A DNA stretch of 64,000 nt from an uncultured Roseibium sp. (GTDB taxonomy: Bacteria > Pseudomonadota > Alphaproteobacteria > Rhizobiales > Stappiaceae). The stretch covers positions 3,632,001 to 3,696,000 of the forward strand of contig NZ_OY769915.1 in assembly GCF_963669205.1 (NCBI RefSeq), read 5' to 3'. Each line of letters opens with the position of its first letter. Position 1 is the first letter of the stretch. A program made the translations under genes and the position numbers. The notes beneath the pieces were generated by a model, which worked only from the letters and a program-made list of their open reading frames with translations, did not search any database and was not told the origin of the DNA. This document shows, piece after piece, positions 53,018-60,603 of this stretch.

Positions 53018-53457
53018 CCGGCCGCTTTGTCGGCCCTGGACGACAGGATCCGCCCGATATTGACTTCGATCCAGTCCGCGATCTGCCGCACCTGCAAGGC
53101 GACTTCCCGGCCGATGGGCGTCAGACTGTAATCCACATGCGGCGGAACGACCGGGTGCGAAAACCGGTTAACGAACCCGTCGGCTTCCAGGGTCTGCAGC
53201 GTCTGCGCCAGCATCTTCTCACTGACACCACCCACGGTGCGGCGGAGCTCTGAAAACCTCTGGTCACGCTCCAGCAGCGCTATCAGGACCAGAACACCCC
53301 AGCGGCTGGTCAGGTGTTTGAGGATCTCCCGGGACGGGCAGTTCTGGTTGAACAGTTCCCCGCGCCGCATCATTTCGGACAGAGCAACCCCTGACGCACA
53401 TCCGGACGGCGTTTCGGAGGTCTCTCCCCCGGCATCTGATCGACTGTTTTCGGCCAT
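52987..53457 (-). CDS. HxlR family transcriptional regulator
   Basis: A 156-residue winged-helix regulator. The HxlR core spans about 35-130 (CPSREILKHLTSRWGVLVLIALL, RFSELRRTVGGVSEKMLAQTLQTLE). C40 sits where redox-sensing HxlR proteins such as QorR/YodB carry their sensor Cys. It is divergent from an NmrA/QorB-like gene, an arrangement like qorR-qorB, so oxidative or quinone sensing is likely. Extra N-terminal 28 residues look unstructured. Confidence 0.92.
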   Translation of the reverse strand: MAENSRSDAGGETSETPSGCASGVALSEMMRRGELFNQNCPSREILKHLTSRWGVLVLIALLERDQRFSELRRTVGGVSEKMLAQTLQTLEADGFVNRFSHPVVPPHVDYSLTPIGREVALQVRQIADWIEVNIGRILSSRADKAAGQGDGHTRPV

Positions 53458-53492
53458 TTTTCAAAGTTTCTCAAAACTAACCTTTTGGTGCG

Positions 53493-53507
53493 TACTAACA
53501 AAAAGTA
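53493..53507. promoter_or_regulatory. TACT-N7-AGTA operator-like site
   Basis: TACTAACAAAAAGTA has half-sites TACT and AGTA spaced by seven bases, the form described for HxlR/YodB-type operators. It lies in the gap between the HxlR gene and the NmrA-like gene, 36 bases from the former's start. Binding is inference. Confidence 0.6.
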
Positions 53508-53570
53508 AGTGAAAAATCCACATCGGCTGCATCCGACAAATGTCGTCAATCCAAATCGAGGAATTTTGAG

Positions 53571-54437
53571 ATGATTGCAGTCACAGGTGCCAATGGTCAG
53601 CTCGGCAGAAGCGTTCTGCGGTTTTTGAAGGATCTTGCCAACGAGCCGGTCCGCGCCCTGGTGCGCACGCCGGAGAAGGCGCAGGACCTTGCCACCGCGC
53701 AGGTGAGCGTGGTCCGCTTCGACTACGATGATCCGGCAAGCTTGCCGGAAGCCCTGGAGGGCGTCGACCGGCTTCTGCTCATTTCCGGCTCGGAAGTCGG
53801 CCGGCGCGTACCGCAACATGCGGCCGTCATCGAGGCGGCGAAATCCGCAGGTGTGAAATTCATAACCTACACGAGCCTTCTGAACGTTCCCGGGTCACAA
53901 CTCATTCTGGGCGCAGAACATGTCGAAACGGAAAGGCTGCTTCAAGAGAGCGGCATCGCCCATGTTTCCCTGCGCAACGGCTGGTACCTTGAGAACTTCG
54001 CAGGGACGATCGCCGCCGCACTGGAGCACGGAGCCGTTGTCGGATCGAGCGCAAACGGAAAGACATCCATCGCCGGGCGAGACGATTATGCGGAAGCCGC
54101 AGCACGCACGATCGCCGGAGACGATCTTTCGACCCGTGCCGTGGAACTTGCAGGTGACGAGGCCATCACGCTTCAGGATCTCGCAAGCGAAATCTCCAGG
54201 CAGACCGGCCGCCGGATTCCGTTTCAAAACCTGCCGGAAGAAGACTATGCCGGCATCCTGAGAGGTGCGGGTCTGCCCGACGGGTTCGCCATAGCCATCG
54301 CCGACGCAAGCGCCAGGACGGCGGAAGGTGAACTCTACAACAGCTCGGCCGCGCTGCGGGAGATCATTGCGCACCCGACCAGAACCTTGCCGGACTACGT
54401 GACGGAGGTCCTCGGCGCTTCGCAATACGGCGCTTGA
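53571..54437 (+). CDS. NmrA/QorB-like NAD(P)-binding protein
   Basis: A 288-residue atypical SDR: dinucleotide-binding TGANGQLG at 5-12 and NmrA-type body (VRALVRTPEKAQDL, VDRLLLISGSEVG, HVSLRNGWYLENF). QorB-type members reduce quinones with NADPH. Divergent from an HxlR regulator with a TACT-N7-AGTA site between, so probably induced by redox stress. The typical SDR Tyr-x3-Lys is not used in this group. Confidence 0.9.
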   Translation: MIAVTGANGQLGRSVLRFLKDLANEPVRALVRTPEKAQDLATAQVSVVRFDYDDPASLPEALEGVDRLLLISGSEVGRRVPQHAAVIEAAKSAGVKFITYTSLLNVPGSQLILGAEHVETERLLQESGIAHVSLRNGWYLENFAGTIAAALEHGAVVGSSANGKTSIAGRDDYAEAAARTIAGDDLSTRAVELAGDEAITLQDLASEISRQTGRRIPFQNLPEEDYAGILRGAGLPDGFAIAIADASARTAEGELYNSSAALREIIAHPTRTLPDYVTEVLGASQYGA

Positions 54438-54571
54438 TCACGCGTGACTGCCGGAGGCGCACGGCCTCCGGCATCCATTCAAGATGCTTCTCAATCACTT
54501 CAAGGATATTTGTTGGCCCGGGTTCGGCGAACCTGCTAGGCAGAACCGGGAGCATTTCTTGAAAGTTCAAT

Positions 54572-55801
54572 ATGTCCAGTCCGGATACAGCCGATCCCTA
54601 TGTGCAGGATGGCCCATACGCGTGGTTCCGCCTTGCAATATCGATCCTGCTCAGCACCATCGGCGGTGCCGGGATGTGGGTCGTTGTCATCGTGCTGCCG
54701 GATGTACAGGCGGATTTCGGCGTTGACCGGGCCGGTGCCTCCCTTCCTTACACGGCGACAATGGCCGGGTTCGCGATCGGCAACTATATTCTCGGACGCT
54801 TCGTCGATCGCTATGGAATCGTCCCGCCGGTGATTGCCTCGGCAATTTTTCTGGCTGCCGGGTTTTCGCTTGCGGCAATGAGTCGTGACATCCTGCTGTT
54901 CACGCTCGCGCAGGGCGTTTTGATCGGGCTGGGCACGGCGGCAACCTTCGGACCGCTTGTCGCCGATATCTCGCACTGGTTTCTGAAACGCCGGGGGCTC
55001 GCGGTTGCCTGTGCCGCCTCCGGCAACTACCTGGCCGGCGTCCTCTGGCCGTCCTTCATTCAATGGAACCTGCAAACTTCGGACTGGCGCGAAACCTATC
55101 TGGTCATCGGCATCGTCTGTCTGGTGACGATGGTGCCGCTCGCCCTGATCCTGCGGCGGCAACCGCCGGAGGCGGCCCTGGCGGCCGGCCCGTCCGCACT
55201 GGCTTTCGGCAGCCAATCGGCCGGCCTGTCCCCGACGGCCCTGCAGGCGCTTCTGGTCATTGCCGGCCTGAGCTGCTGCGTGGCCATGTCCATGCCCCAG
55301 GTGCATATCGTCGCCTATTGCGTCGATCTCGGTTACGGGATCGCCCCCGGTGCCGACATGATCGCCCTGATGACGGGCATGGGCGTCGTCAGCCGTCTGA
55401 TATCGGGTGTGCTGGCGGACAGGATCGGCGGCATCAGGACGCTCCTGATCGGTTCCGTCCTGCAATGCGCGGCGCTGTTTCTCTATATTCCGTTCAATGG
55501 CCTCGCATCACTTTATCTGGTCTCCCTGATCTTCGGGCTGTCACAGGGCGGCATCGTGCCGAGCTATGCCGTGATCGTGCGCGAATATCTTCCTGCGCGT
55601 GAGGCCGGCCGCCGTGTCGGTCTGGTGATGATGTCGACAATTCTCGGCATGGCGCTCGGGGGATGGCTGTCCGGACTGATCTACGACCTGACGGGCTCCT
55701 ATCAGGCCGCATTCATGAACGGCATTGCCTGGAACTTCCTGAACATGGCGATCATGGTGTTCATCCTGTTCCGCGGCAGGCCGCGCGTCGCCGTTTCCTG
55801 A
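54572..55801 (+). CDS. MFS transporter (monocarboxylate/oxalate-formate type)
   Basis: A 409-residue protein with twelve predicted membrane helices. The helix-4/5 region PLVADISHWFLKRRGLAVACAASG is typical of the monocarboxylate/OFA branch, and MSRLISGVLADRIGG-like sequence (VVSRLISGVLADRIGG) follows helix 8. Substrate not assignable. ATG 54572; upstream is a 134-base gap. Confidence 0.9.
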   Translation: MSSPDTADPYVQDGPYAWFRLAISILLSTIGGAGMWVVVIVLPDVQADFGVDRAGASLPYTATMAGFAIGNYILGRFVDRYGIVPPVIASAIFLAAGFSLAAMSRDILLFTLAQGVLIGLGTAATFGPLVADISHWFLKRRGLAVACAASGNYLAGVLWPSFIQWNLQTSDWRETYLVIGIVCLVTMVPLALILRRQPPEAALAAGPSALAFGSQSAGLSPTALQALLVIAGLSCCVAMSMPQVHIVAYCVDLGYGIAPGADMIALMTGMGVVSRLISGVLADRIGGIRTLLIGSVLQCAALFLYIPFNGLASLYLVSLIFGLSQGGIVPSYAVIVREYLPAREAGRRVGLVMMSTILGMALGGWLSGLIYDLTGSYQAAFMNGIAWNFLNMAIMVFILFRGRPRVAVS

Positions 55802-55891
55802 GTGATTGCGCCATTTCTGCAAAGCACCTTGGAATGGTCTGCACGCGCATTCGGTTTGATCCCGGCATTCAACCGAATGGAAAGAGCGGTA

Positions 55892-56143
55892 ATGGATCCG
55901 GTCACCTTCAGTGCACTGATTGCTCTGCTGACCCATTGCCTGCCGATCAGGTGGTCCGCCTTAGTGTGCGGGCTTGTGACCGCGGTTAGCCTCTACACAC
56001 TTGTAACCGTACCCGATGTCAGCTTGGAGGCAGGACTTGTGCGTGGCATCGCGGGCATATCCTTACAGATCACGTTGGTCGCAATGGTCGTGCGAATTTG
56101 CATCTGGTCTGCTGTTTTCATCTACCGCAACACTCCCCGATAA
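55892..56143 (+). CDS. Small membrane protein, function unknown
   Basis: An 83-residue frame with three hydrophobic segments and short loops. Start ATG 55892 follows GGAAAGAG; ATG 55877 and GTG 55802 are earlier options. No family recognised. It lies downstream of the MFS gene in the same direction and may be cotranscribed. Confidence 0.6.
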   Translation: MDPVTFSALIALLTHCLPIRWSALVCGLVTAVSLYTLVTVPDVSLEAGLVRGIAGISLQITLVAMVVRICIWSAVFIYRNTPR

Positions 56144-56391
56144 TTTGCCGAGGCGTCAGCGCCGCGGTTCGCGGGCGGGCGCAGACGCGGCAACGTCGAC
56201 CCTTCCGTGTCGCGAGACCCACGACACCGATCATCCTGGCAAGACAGGTGTGAGGTCTTCGGCTGACGAACGCACCCCGCACAGAATTAATTTGCAATCG
56301 TTTCCGAATTTATGCTGTCAAAGAAAAGACAAATGGGCATTGATGCCGACACTCGTGCGCTTATCATGAACGGGAACGTCCAATCGCAAAG

Positions 56392-57381
56392 ATGAATAAC
56401 AACAACATCGTCGACAGAGCCGCCTTCTTGATAACCCGTCTCGTCCTGCTCGCGCTCCTGATCCTTGCCCCCTCTTCCCTGATGGCATCGGATCAGACCA
56501 GATCCATCCTGATGCTCACATGGCGCGGCCTGACACCGGCAGAACACAGTTTCATCGCTCATCTCGAAAAGCTTGGTGTCGATGCGGATATCGAACATTT
56601 CGACGCCGGTCGCGATCAAACAAGGCTGGCAGGTTTCCTCAGAGACCGGCTGGACGATATAAAGTCGATGGATCTGATCTATACCTTCGGAACGACCGTG
56701 ACGATGACCGTTCAGAATTTCCACGTCGACAACGTTCCGCGCGTCTTCAATATTGTCACCGACCCGGTCGGTGTCGGCCTCGCGCCAGCGCTGGACCGGC
56801 CACCCAGTGGAATGACCGGCGCAAAGCACTCGTTGTCGCCGGAGGTCAATCTTCAACTGCTCTCCAGCGTTTATCCGGTCAAGACGATCGCCGTCCTCTT
56901 CGATCCGAGGGAAAGCAATGCGGTCGCAGAGGCAGACCGGCTTTCAAGCGCCGCGGAACAACGCGGAATTTCCATCAAGCGGCTGCGCTTCGCCCCGGAC
57001 GCTAAGGAGAAGGACATTCAGATCGCCGCGCTGAAGCCCGAACTCGAAGACGTCGATGCCATATATGTGACATCGTCGTCCTCCTTCGTCGCCCATTCCG
57101 AGGCACTCGCGCAGATCATACCTGAGGACCTTGTGAGCATGGGGTCCTCGAGCGCCTATGTCGGAGACGGCATAACGCTCGTTTTCGGCAGCGAGTACGA
57201 GGAACGCGGCAGGACGGCCGCCGAAATGGCTGCGAAGATTCTGCTTGAGAATGTTCCCCCGCACAGCCTGCCGATCGACGAGATCAGTGCTGCGGAGGCG
57301 ACGCTCTACATCAACAGCGGCAACAAGGCGGTATCAAAGCTCAAGCTGGAAAACTCCCGGAATGCGGTCGTTTACAAGTAG
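56392..57381 (+). CDS. ABC transporter substrate-binding protein, ABC_sub_bind type, orphan
   Basis: A 329-residue periplasmic protein with a signal peptide (about 1-33, ending LMAS) and the ABC_sub_bind fold (TrpX/YtrF relatives): VNLQLLSSVYPVKTIAVLFDP and DAIYVTSSSSFVAHSEAL. No permease or ATPase neighbours, so it may act as a ligand sensor or use another transporter. Confidence 0.85.
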   Translation: MNNNNIVDRAAFLITRLVLLALLILAPSSLMASDQTRSILMLTWRGLTPAEHSFIAHLEKLGVDADIEHFDAGRDQTRLAGFLRDRLDDIKSMDLIYTFGTTVTMTVQNFHVDNVPRVFNIVTDPVGVGLAPALDRPPSGMTGAKHSLSPEVNLQLLSSVYPVKTIAVLFDPRESNAVAEADRLSSAAEQRGISIKRLRFAPDAKEKDIQIAALKPELEDVDAIYVTSSSSFVAHSEALAQIIPEDLVSMGSSSAYVGDGITLVFGSEYEERGRTAAEMAAKILLENVPPHSLPIDEISAAEATLYINSGNKAVSKLKLENSRNAVVYK

Positions 57382-57418
57382 GTCCGGAACCCGGTCTCCG
57401 GCAGATGCACATGGGTGG

Positions 57419-59068
57419 CTAGGCCAGGATCCGCACCGGCTCCGCCTGCCTTTCGAAAACGGAAGGCAGAACTTCGACCTGGCTATGCCCCAGTCTTCCA
57501 TATGCCCGGCCTGTCTCTCCAAAGAGCCAAATGAGACGTTCGCAAAGATTCATGGCATTCAGGAGACGCCCCCGGTCCTCATCCTTGAGGAAGTGGTTTT
57601 CCCCCAGATAGGCGACCTTGATCGCACTGATGCCATTGCCCTTTGCCGATGTCAGCCTGCCAAGAACCTCAAGGGTGTCGCAGTTCCGGTCTCGGGCGGC
57701 CGAAATCAGCACACACAGGATGGCATCGAGACCCTCGACGGCGGAATCCGCGAACCACAGGTCCGGACGTGTCTTGCGCAGACCGATGACTTCGGCGCCG
57801 AGACCGTCCAGCGCATCCCGCATCCCTTGCGTCAGATAGAGAATACGCACCAGCAGATCGACCCGCCCGTGCTCGGACGGCGACAGGGACCGGTCCGATG
57901 CGATGTCCTTGAGCGCTTCCTCGATAATCCTGTGAAGGGCAGCAGCCGATTCCAGGTTGGCGTGAAGGTCTTTCAAGCCGCGGTTCGACCGCATGGCTGA
58001 AAACGCCTCGGAACACTGTCGCAGGAGCTGGACAATCTCCAGTTCGACCAGCCTTTGAGCGACAGAAGGAGGCTCATGACAGGGCTGAACCAGGTGTTTC
58101 GGCTTGGCGCCGCTTTCCGCCCGGGTTTCGGGGCTGACCTTTTGGAGAAGGTCAGCCGTCGGCCCCAGCACCATCAGGAGAATGGGCACGGGCAACGCAT
58201 TGAACAAGACATAGGCCAGCGCGATCTGCGTGCCCGCGTCGGTGCTCAGATGAGAGACAAGCGCAACAATCAGCGGCCAACCGGTCGCGGCTTCCACGTA
58301 CATCACCGGCAAAAGGATCAAGGCCGAAATCGCGTTGAAACCGAGTTTGTAGAGGGCAACCTGCCTTTGCACGCCGGACAGGTTGACAGACAGCAGCAGC
58401 ATCAGCACCGAACTGCCGATATTGGCACCGAACACGAACATGATCCCATCCTGCAATTCGAACAGGCCGGATTGCAGGAAGACGATCATCACCGCTGCGA
58501 CTGCAATCGATGACTGGGCGAATATGGTCAGAACCATGCCGGCGAGAAACGCCATCAGGGGCGCTCCCGCCGTCACCTCGACAAAGTGCACGAACCAGGT
58601 GTGCGTTTCGATCTGCGTGGCGGCATCGCGCATGATCTGGAACCCCAGGAACAGCAGTCCGACGCCGATGGCAGCTCCGGCGACATTCTCCCTGTGCCGA
58701 GCACCGAATGCGTAGAGAATTCCGGAAACACCGATAAGAAGCGACACGGCGACACGGATGTCCAGGGTCAGGAACAGAACGATAAGCCCGGCGCCGAGAT
58801 TGAGGCCGAGAACAACCGGCTGGACCTGCCTGAGTGTCATCATGCCCGCCCGTACCAGGCCGACAAGAAGAAACACGGCAGCCGTCCCGCTTTGCGTCAG
58901 GACAATCATCAGCATCCCGACCGACAGCCCCGCTGGTGCCGTCGAGGTCAGTCTGGCAATGCGCCGCTTCAGCTTCTGGTCGGCAAGCTGTTTCAGGTTG
59001 ACGCACAGAAAATGCATCGCGAAGAAAAACAGACCCAGCCCCGCAAACATCGTCGCGGCTGTCTGCAC
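57419..59068 (-). CDS. Na/Pi cotransporter family protein
   Basis: A 549-residue protein of the NptA/YjbB type: an N-terminal membrane domain of about eight to nine helices with the duplicated QS motifs (LTQSGTAAVFLLVG near 55-70 and FAQSSIAVAAVM near 190-202), then a cytosolic PhoU-like helical domain (about 320-530). It would move phosphate with Na+, often as an efflux system. It is preceded by a STAS gene 11 bases upstream in one operon, an uncommon pairing. Confidence 0.92.
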   Translation of the reverse strand: MQTAATMFAGLGLFFFAMHFLCVNLKQLADQKLKRRIARLTSTAPAGLSVGMLMIVLTQSGTAAVFLLVGLVRAGMMTLRQVQPVVLGLNLGAGLIVLFLTLDIRVAVSLLIGVSGILYAFGARHRENVAGAAIGVGLLFLGFQIMRDAATQIETHTWFVHFVEVTAGAPLMAFLAGMVLTIFAQSSIAVAAVMIVFLQSGLFELQDGIMFVFGANIGSSVLMLLLSVNLSGVQRQVALYKLGFNAISALILLPVMYVEAATGWPLIVALVSHLSTDAGTQIALAYVLFNALPVPILLMVLGPTADLLQKVSPETRAESGAKPKHLVQPCHEPPSVAQRLVELEIVQLLRQCSEAFSAMRSNRGLKDLHANLESAAALHRIIEEALKDIASDRSLSPSEHGRVDLLVRILYLTQGMRDALDGLGAEVIGLRKTRPDLWFADSAVEGLDAILCVLISAARDRNCDTLEVLGRLTSAKGNGISAIKVAYLGENHFLKDEDRGRLLNAMNLCERLIWLFGETGRAYGRLGHSQVEVLPSVFERQAEPVRILA

Positions 59069-59079
59069 GTGACTTGCAA

Positions 59080-59415
59080 TCAGCGGACCTCTCCCCGCGC
59101 GCTCAACTCATCTGGATGCACGTCGAGAACCGACGCGAAACCGGACACCTCGAACAACTCGCGAACCCGTCCGGACACGCCGAAGACGCCCATCTGCCTG
59201 GCATGCCCTTTCAGGGTCATCGCCGACGCCAGAAGAACGCCCAGCCCGGCTCCGGCCAGGTAGGTCACCTTTCCCATGTCAACGAGCAGCTTTGCAGGAG
59301 ACGTTTCGATCTGGTCCCGCAGGGAGCTTTCGAATTCGTCCACTGTCGCTAGATCAATCCGCCCCGAAGGGCGCATGATGCAAATCGTATTTTCTCTGTA
59401 AATCTCAATAATCAC
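59080..59415 (-). CDS. STAS domain protein without canonical phospho-acceptor serine
   Basis: A 111-residue STAS (anti-sigma factor antagonist-like) protein: MRPSGRIDLATVDEFESSL, then VTYLAGAGLGVLLAS. In SpoIIAA-like proteins the loop reads D/S-S-[AS]-G-L and the Ser is phosphorylated; here the position is Gly (G55, after A54), so kinase switching is unlikely. First gene of the operon with the Na/Pi cotransporter, suggesting a direct regulatory or structural link, as STAS does for SulP transporters. Confidence 0.88.
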   Translation of the reverse strand: MIIEIYRENTICIMRPSGRIDLATVDEFESSLRDQIETSPAKLLVDMGKVTYLAGAGLGVLLASAMTLKGHARQMGVFGVSGRVRELFEVSGFASVLDVHPDELSARGEVR

Positions 59416-59731
59416 GGCAATAAGTCTCCGGAAAATTCTAATAACGAACCAGGAGAGTCGGTGTTTTTATATGAAACGCTGCACGGAGCTCTCAAAACCG
59501 GCTTCGACAGCGATCTGTTTTTTTCAAAACTTACGCAAACAAATTTATTCTCAAATATCGCCTGGCCCCGAAATCGTGACACCAAGCTACCTTAAGGTAA
59601 GATCTCCTCTTGGAATTGTCACCCCCCTCATTATTGCCAAGGCTCATGCCTTCGGCGACAACATGTGCCTTGCGCGCACACGGGCGCGCAGGCTTTCCCG
59701 TTTGCCGTTGCCGCTTCCCCGGTGACCTCGT
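59416..59731. other. Intergenic region upstream of the STAS gene
   Basis: 316 bases between the STAS gene start and the end of the phytochelatin-synthase-like gene. The part near 59440-59570 is AT-rich and likely contains the STAS-Na/Pi promoter. An 84-codon open frame at 59471-59725 shows no protein-like pattern or ribosome site and is rejected. No RNA gene seen. Confidence 0.4.
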
Positions 59732-60448
59732 TCAGCGGCCAACGCTGACATAGCCGCGCGTCTTGCCGGCATTGTCGCTATCGACCGTGTTCATTGCGTC
59801 GAACAGGGTTGCAGCTTCGACCCAGACGGGCGGGTACTTGTAACGGGAAACATCAAGGATGAGGAAACGGTCGGTGTCTTCGTCATAAGCGCCGAGCGGC
59901 GAGATGTGCCCGCCCTTTTCCTGACCGATCGCCTTGCGCAGGTAGTTGACGAGAACGAACGTGTCATCGTCCCTTAGATGGGCAACGGCAACGGCGCGAA
60001 ACGTATCGAGATCGGAATCGGATGCGTGGACAACATCCACCTTCAGGTCATGCGCTGCCAGAACGCCCCCAAGTTCATTGAGCGTCATGCCGTATGGCGG
60101 ACTCACGATCGATTCCGCCGCCTTCACTTTCGCCGCTGCAGGCGTGAAGATGTTTTGCTGATCGAACATGCCGAGACCAAGCGTCATTTTCGAAGCCGGA
60201 CGCGGGACGTTCAGTGCATTGAGGACCATGGCGATGGTCGCCGGGCCGCAATAGGCCGGATTCACCTGCGTGGTGAAATGGATGCTCAGCGGAAAATAGT
60301 CGTTGCTCGCCTCCGATCCCATGAGCAGCGACTGCCCCTCCGGGCTCGTCAGGCCGATCAGGCCGTCCGGCAACGGCATCGTTTCCGCTTGTGCGACCGT
60401 GAAACACGCAATCACGGCAGCTGCGCAACTCAGGATCATCCGGGACAT
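59732..60448 (-). CDS. Exported phytochelatin-synthase-like cysteine peptidase
   Basis: A 238-residue protein with a signal peptide (about 1-21) and a papain-like domain of the phytochelatin synthase family. The catalytic triad is visible: C67 in NPAYCGPATIAMVLN, H181 in GGHISPLGAYD and D199 in LILDVSRYKYPPVWV. Bacterial members mainly hydrolyse glutathione to gamma-Glu-Cys rather than polymerise it. A palindrome lies 22 bases upstream of its start. Confidence 0.92.
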   Translation of the reverse strand: MSRMILSCAAAVIACFTVAQAETMPLPDGLIGLTSPEGQSLLMGSEASNDYFPLSIHFTTQVNPAYCGPATIAMVLNALNVPRPASKMTLGLGMFDQQNIFTPAAAKVKAAESIVSPPYGMTLNELGGVLAAHDLKVDVVHASDSDLDTFRAVAVAHLRDDDTFVLVNYLRKAIGQEKGGHISPLGAYDEDTDRFLILDVSRYKYPPVWVEAATLFDAMNTVDSDNAGKTRGYVSVGR

Positions 60449-60469
60449 GGTATCCTCCTCCGGCCAATA

Positions 60470-60488
60470 AATTTACCTAGCGTAAATT
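60470..60488. promoter_or_regulatory. Inverted repeat, possible operator
   Basis: AATTTAC-CTAGC-GTAAATT has 7-base arms and a 5-base spacer, located between the divergent phytochelatin-synthase-like and oligopeptidase genes. The symmetry suggests a protein-binding site; the regulator is not identifiable here. Confidence 0.55.
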
Positions 60489-60603
60489 CATGGTATCAGG
60501 CCGCGGGCCGGTCTGTCATGTGAAAGCGCGAACGTCGCCGTGGCATCAATTCTGAAAACAATGTCACTTGCCAACAAATCACAAAAATCCTACCTCCTTG
60601 CAA

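Noticed and set aside
59471..59725. 84-codon frame upstream of the STAS gene
   Set aside because: No ribosome site, odd composition, and it covers the likely promoter.
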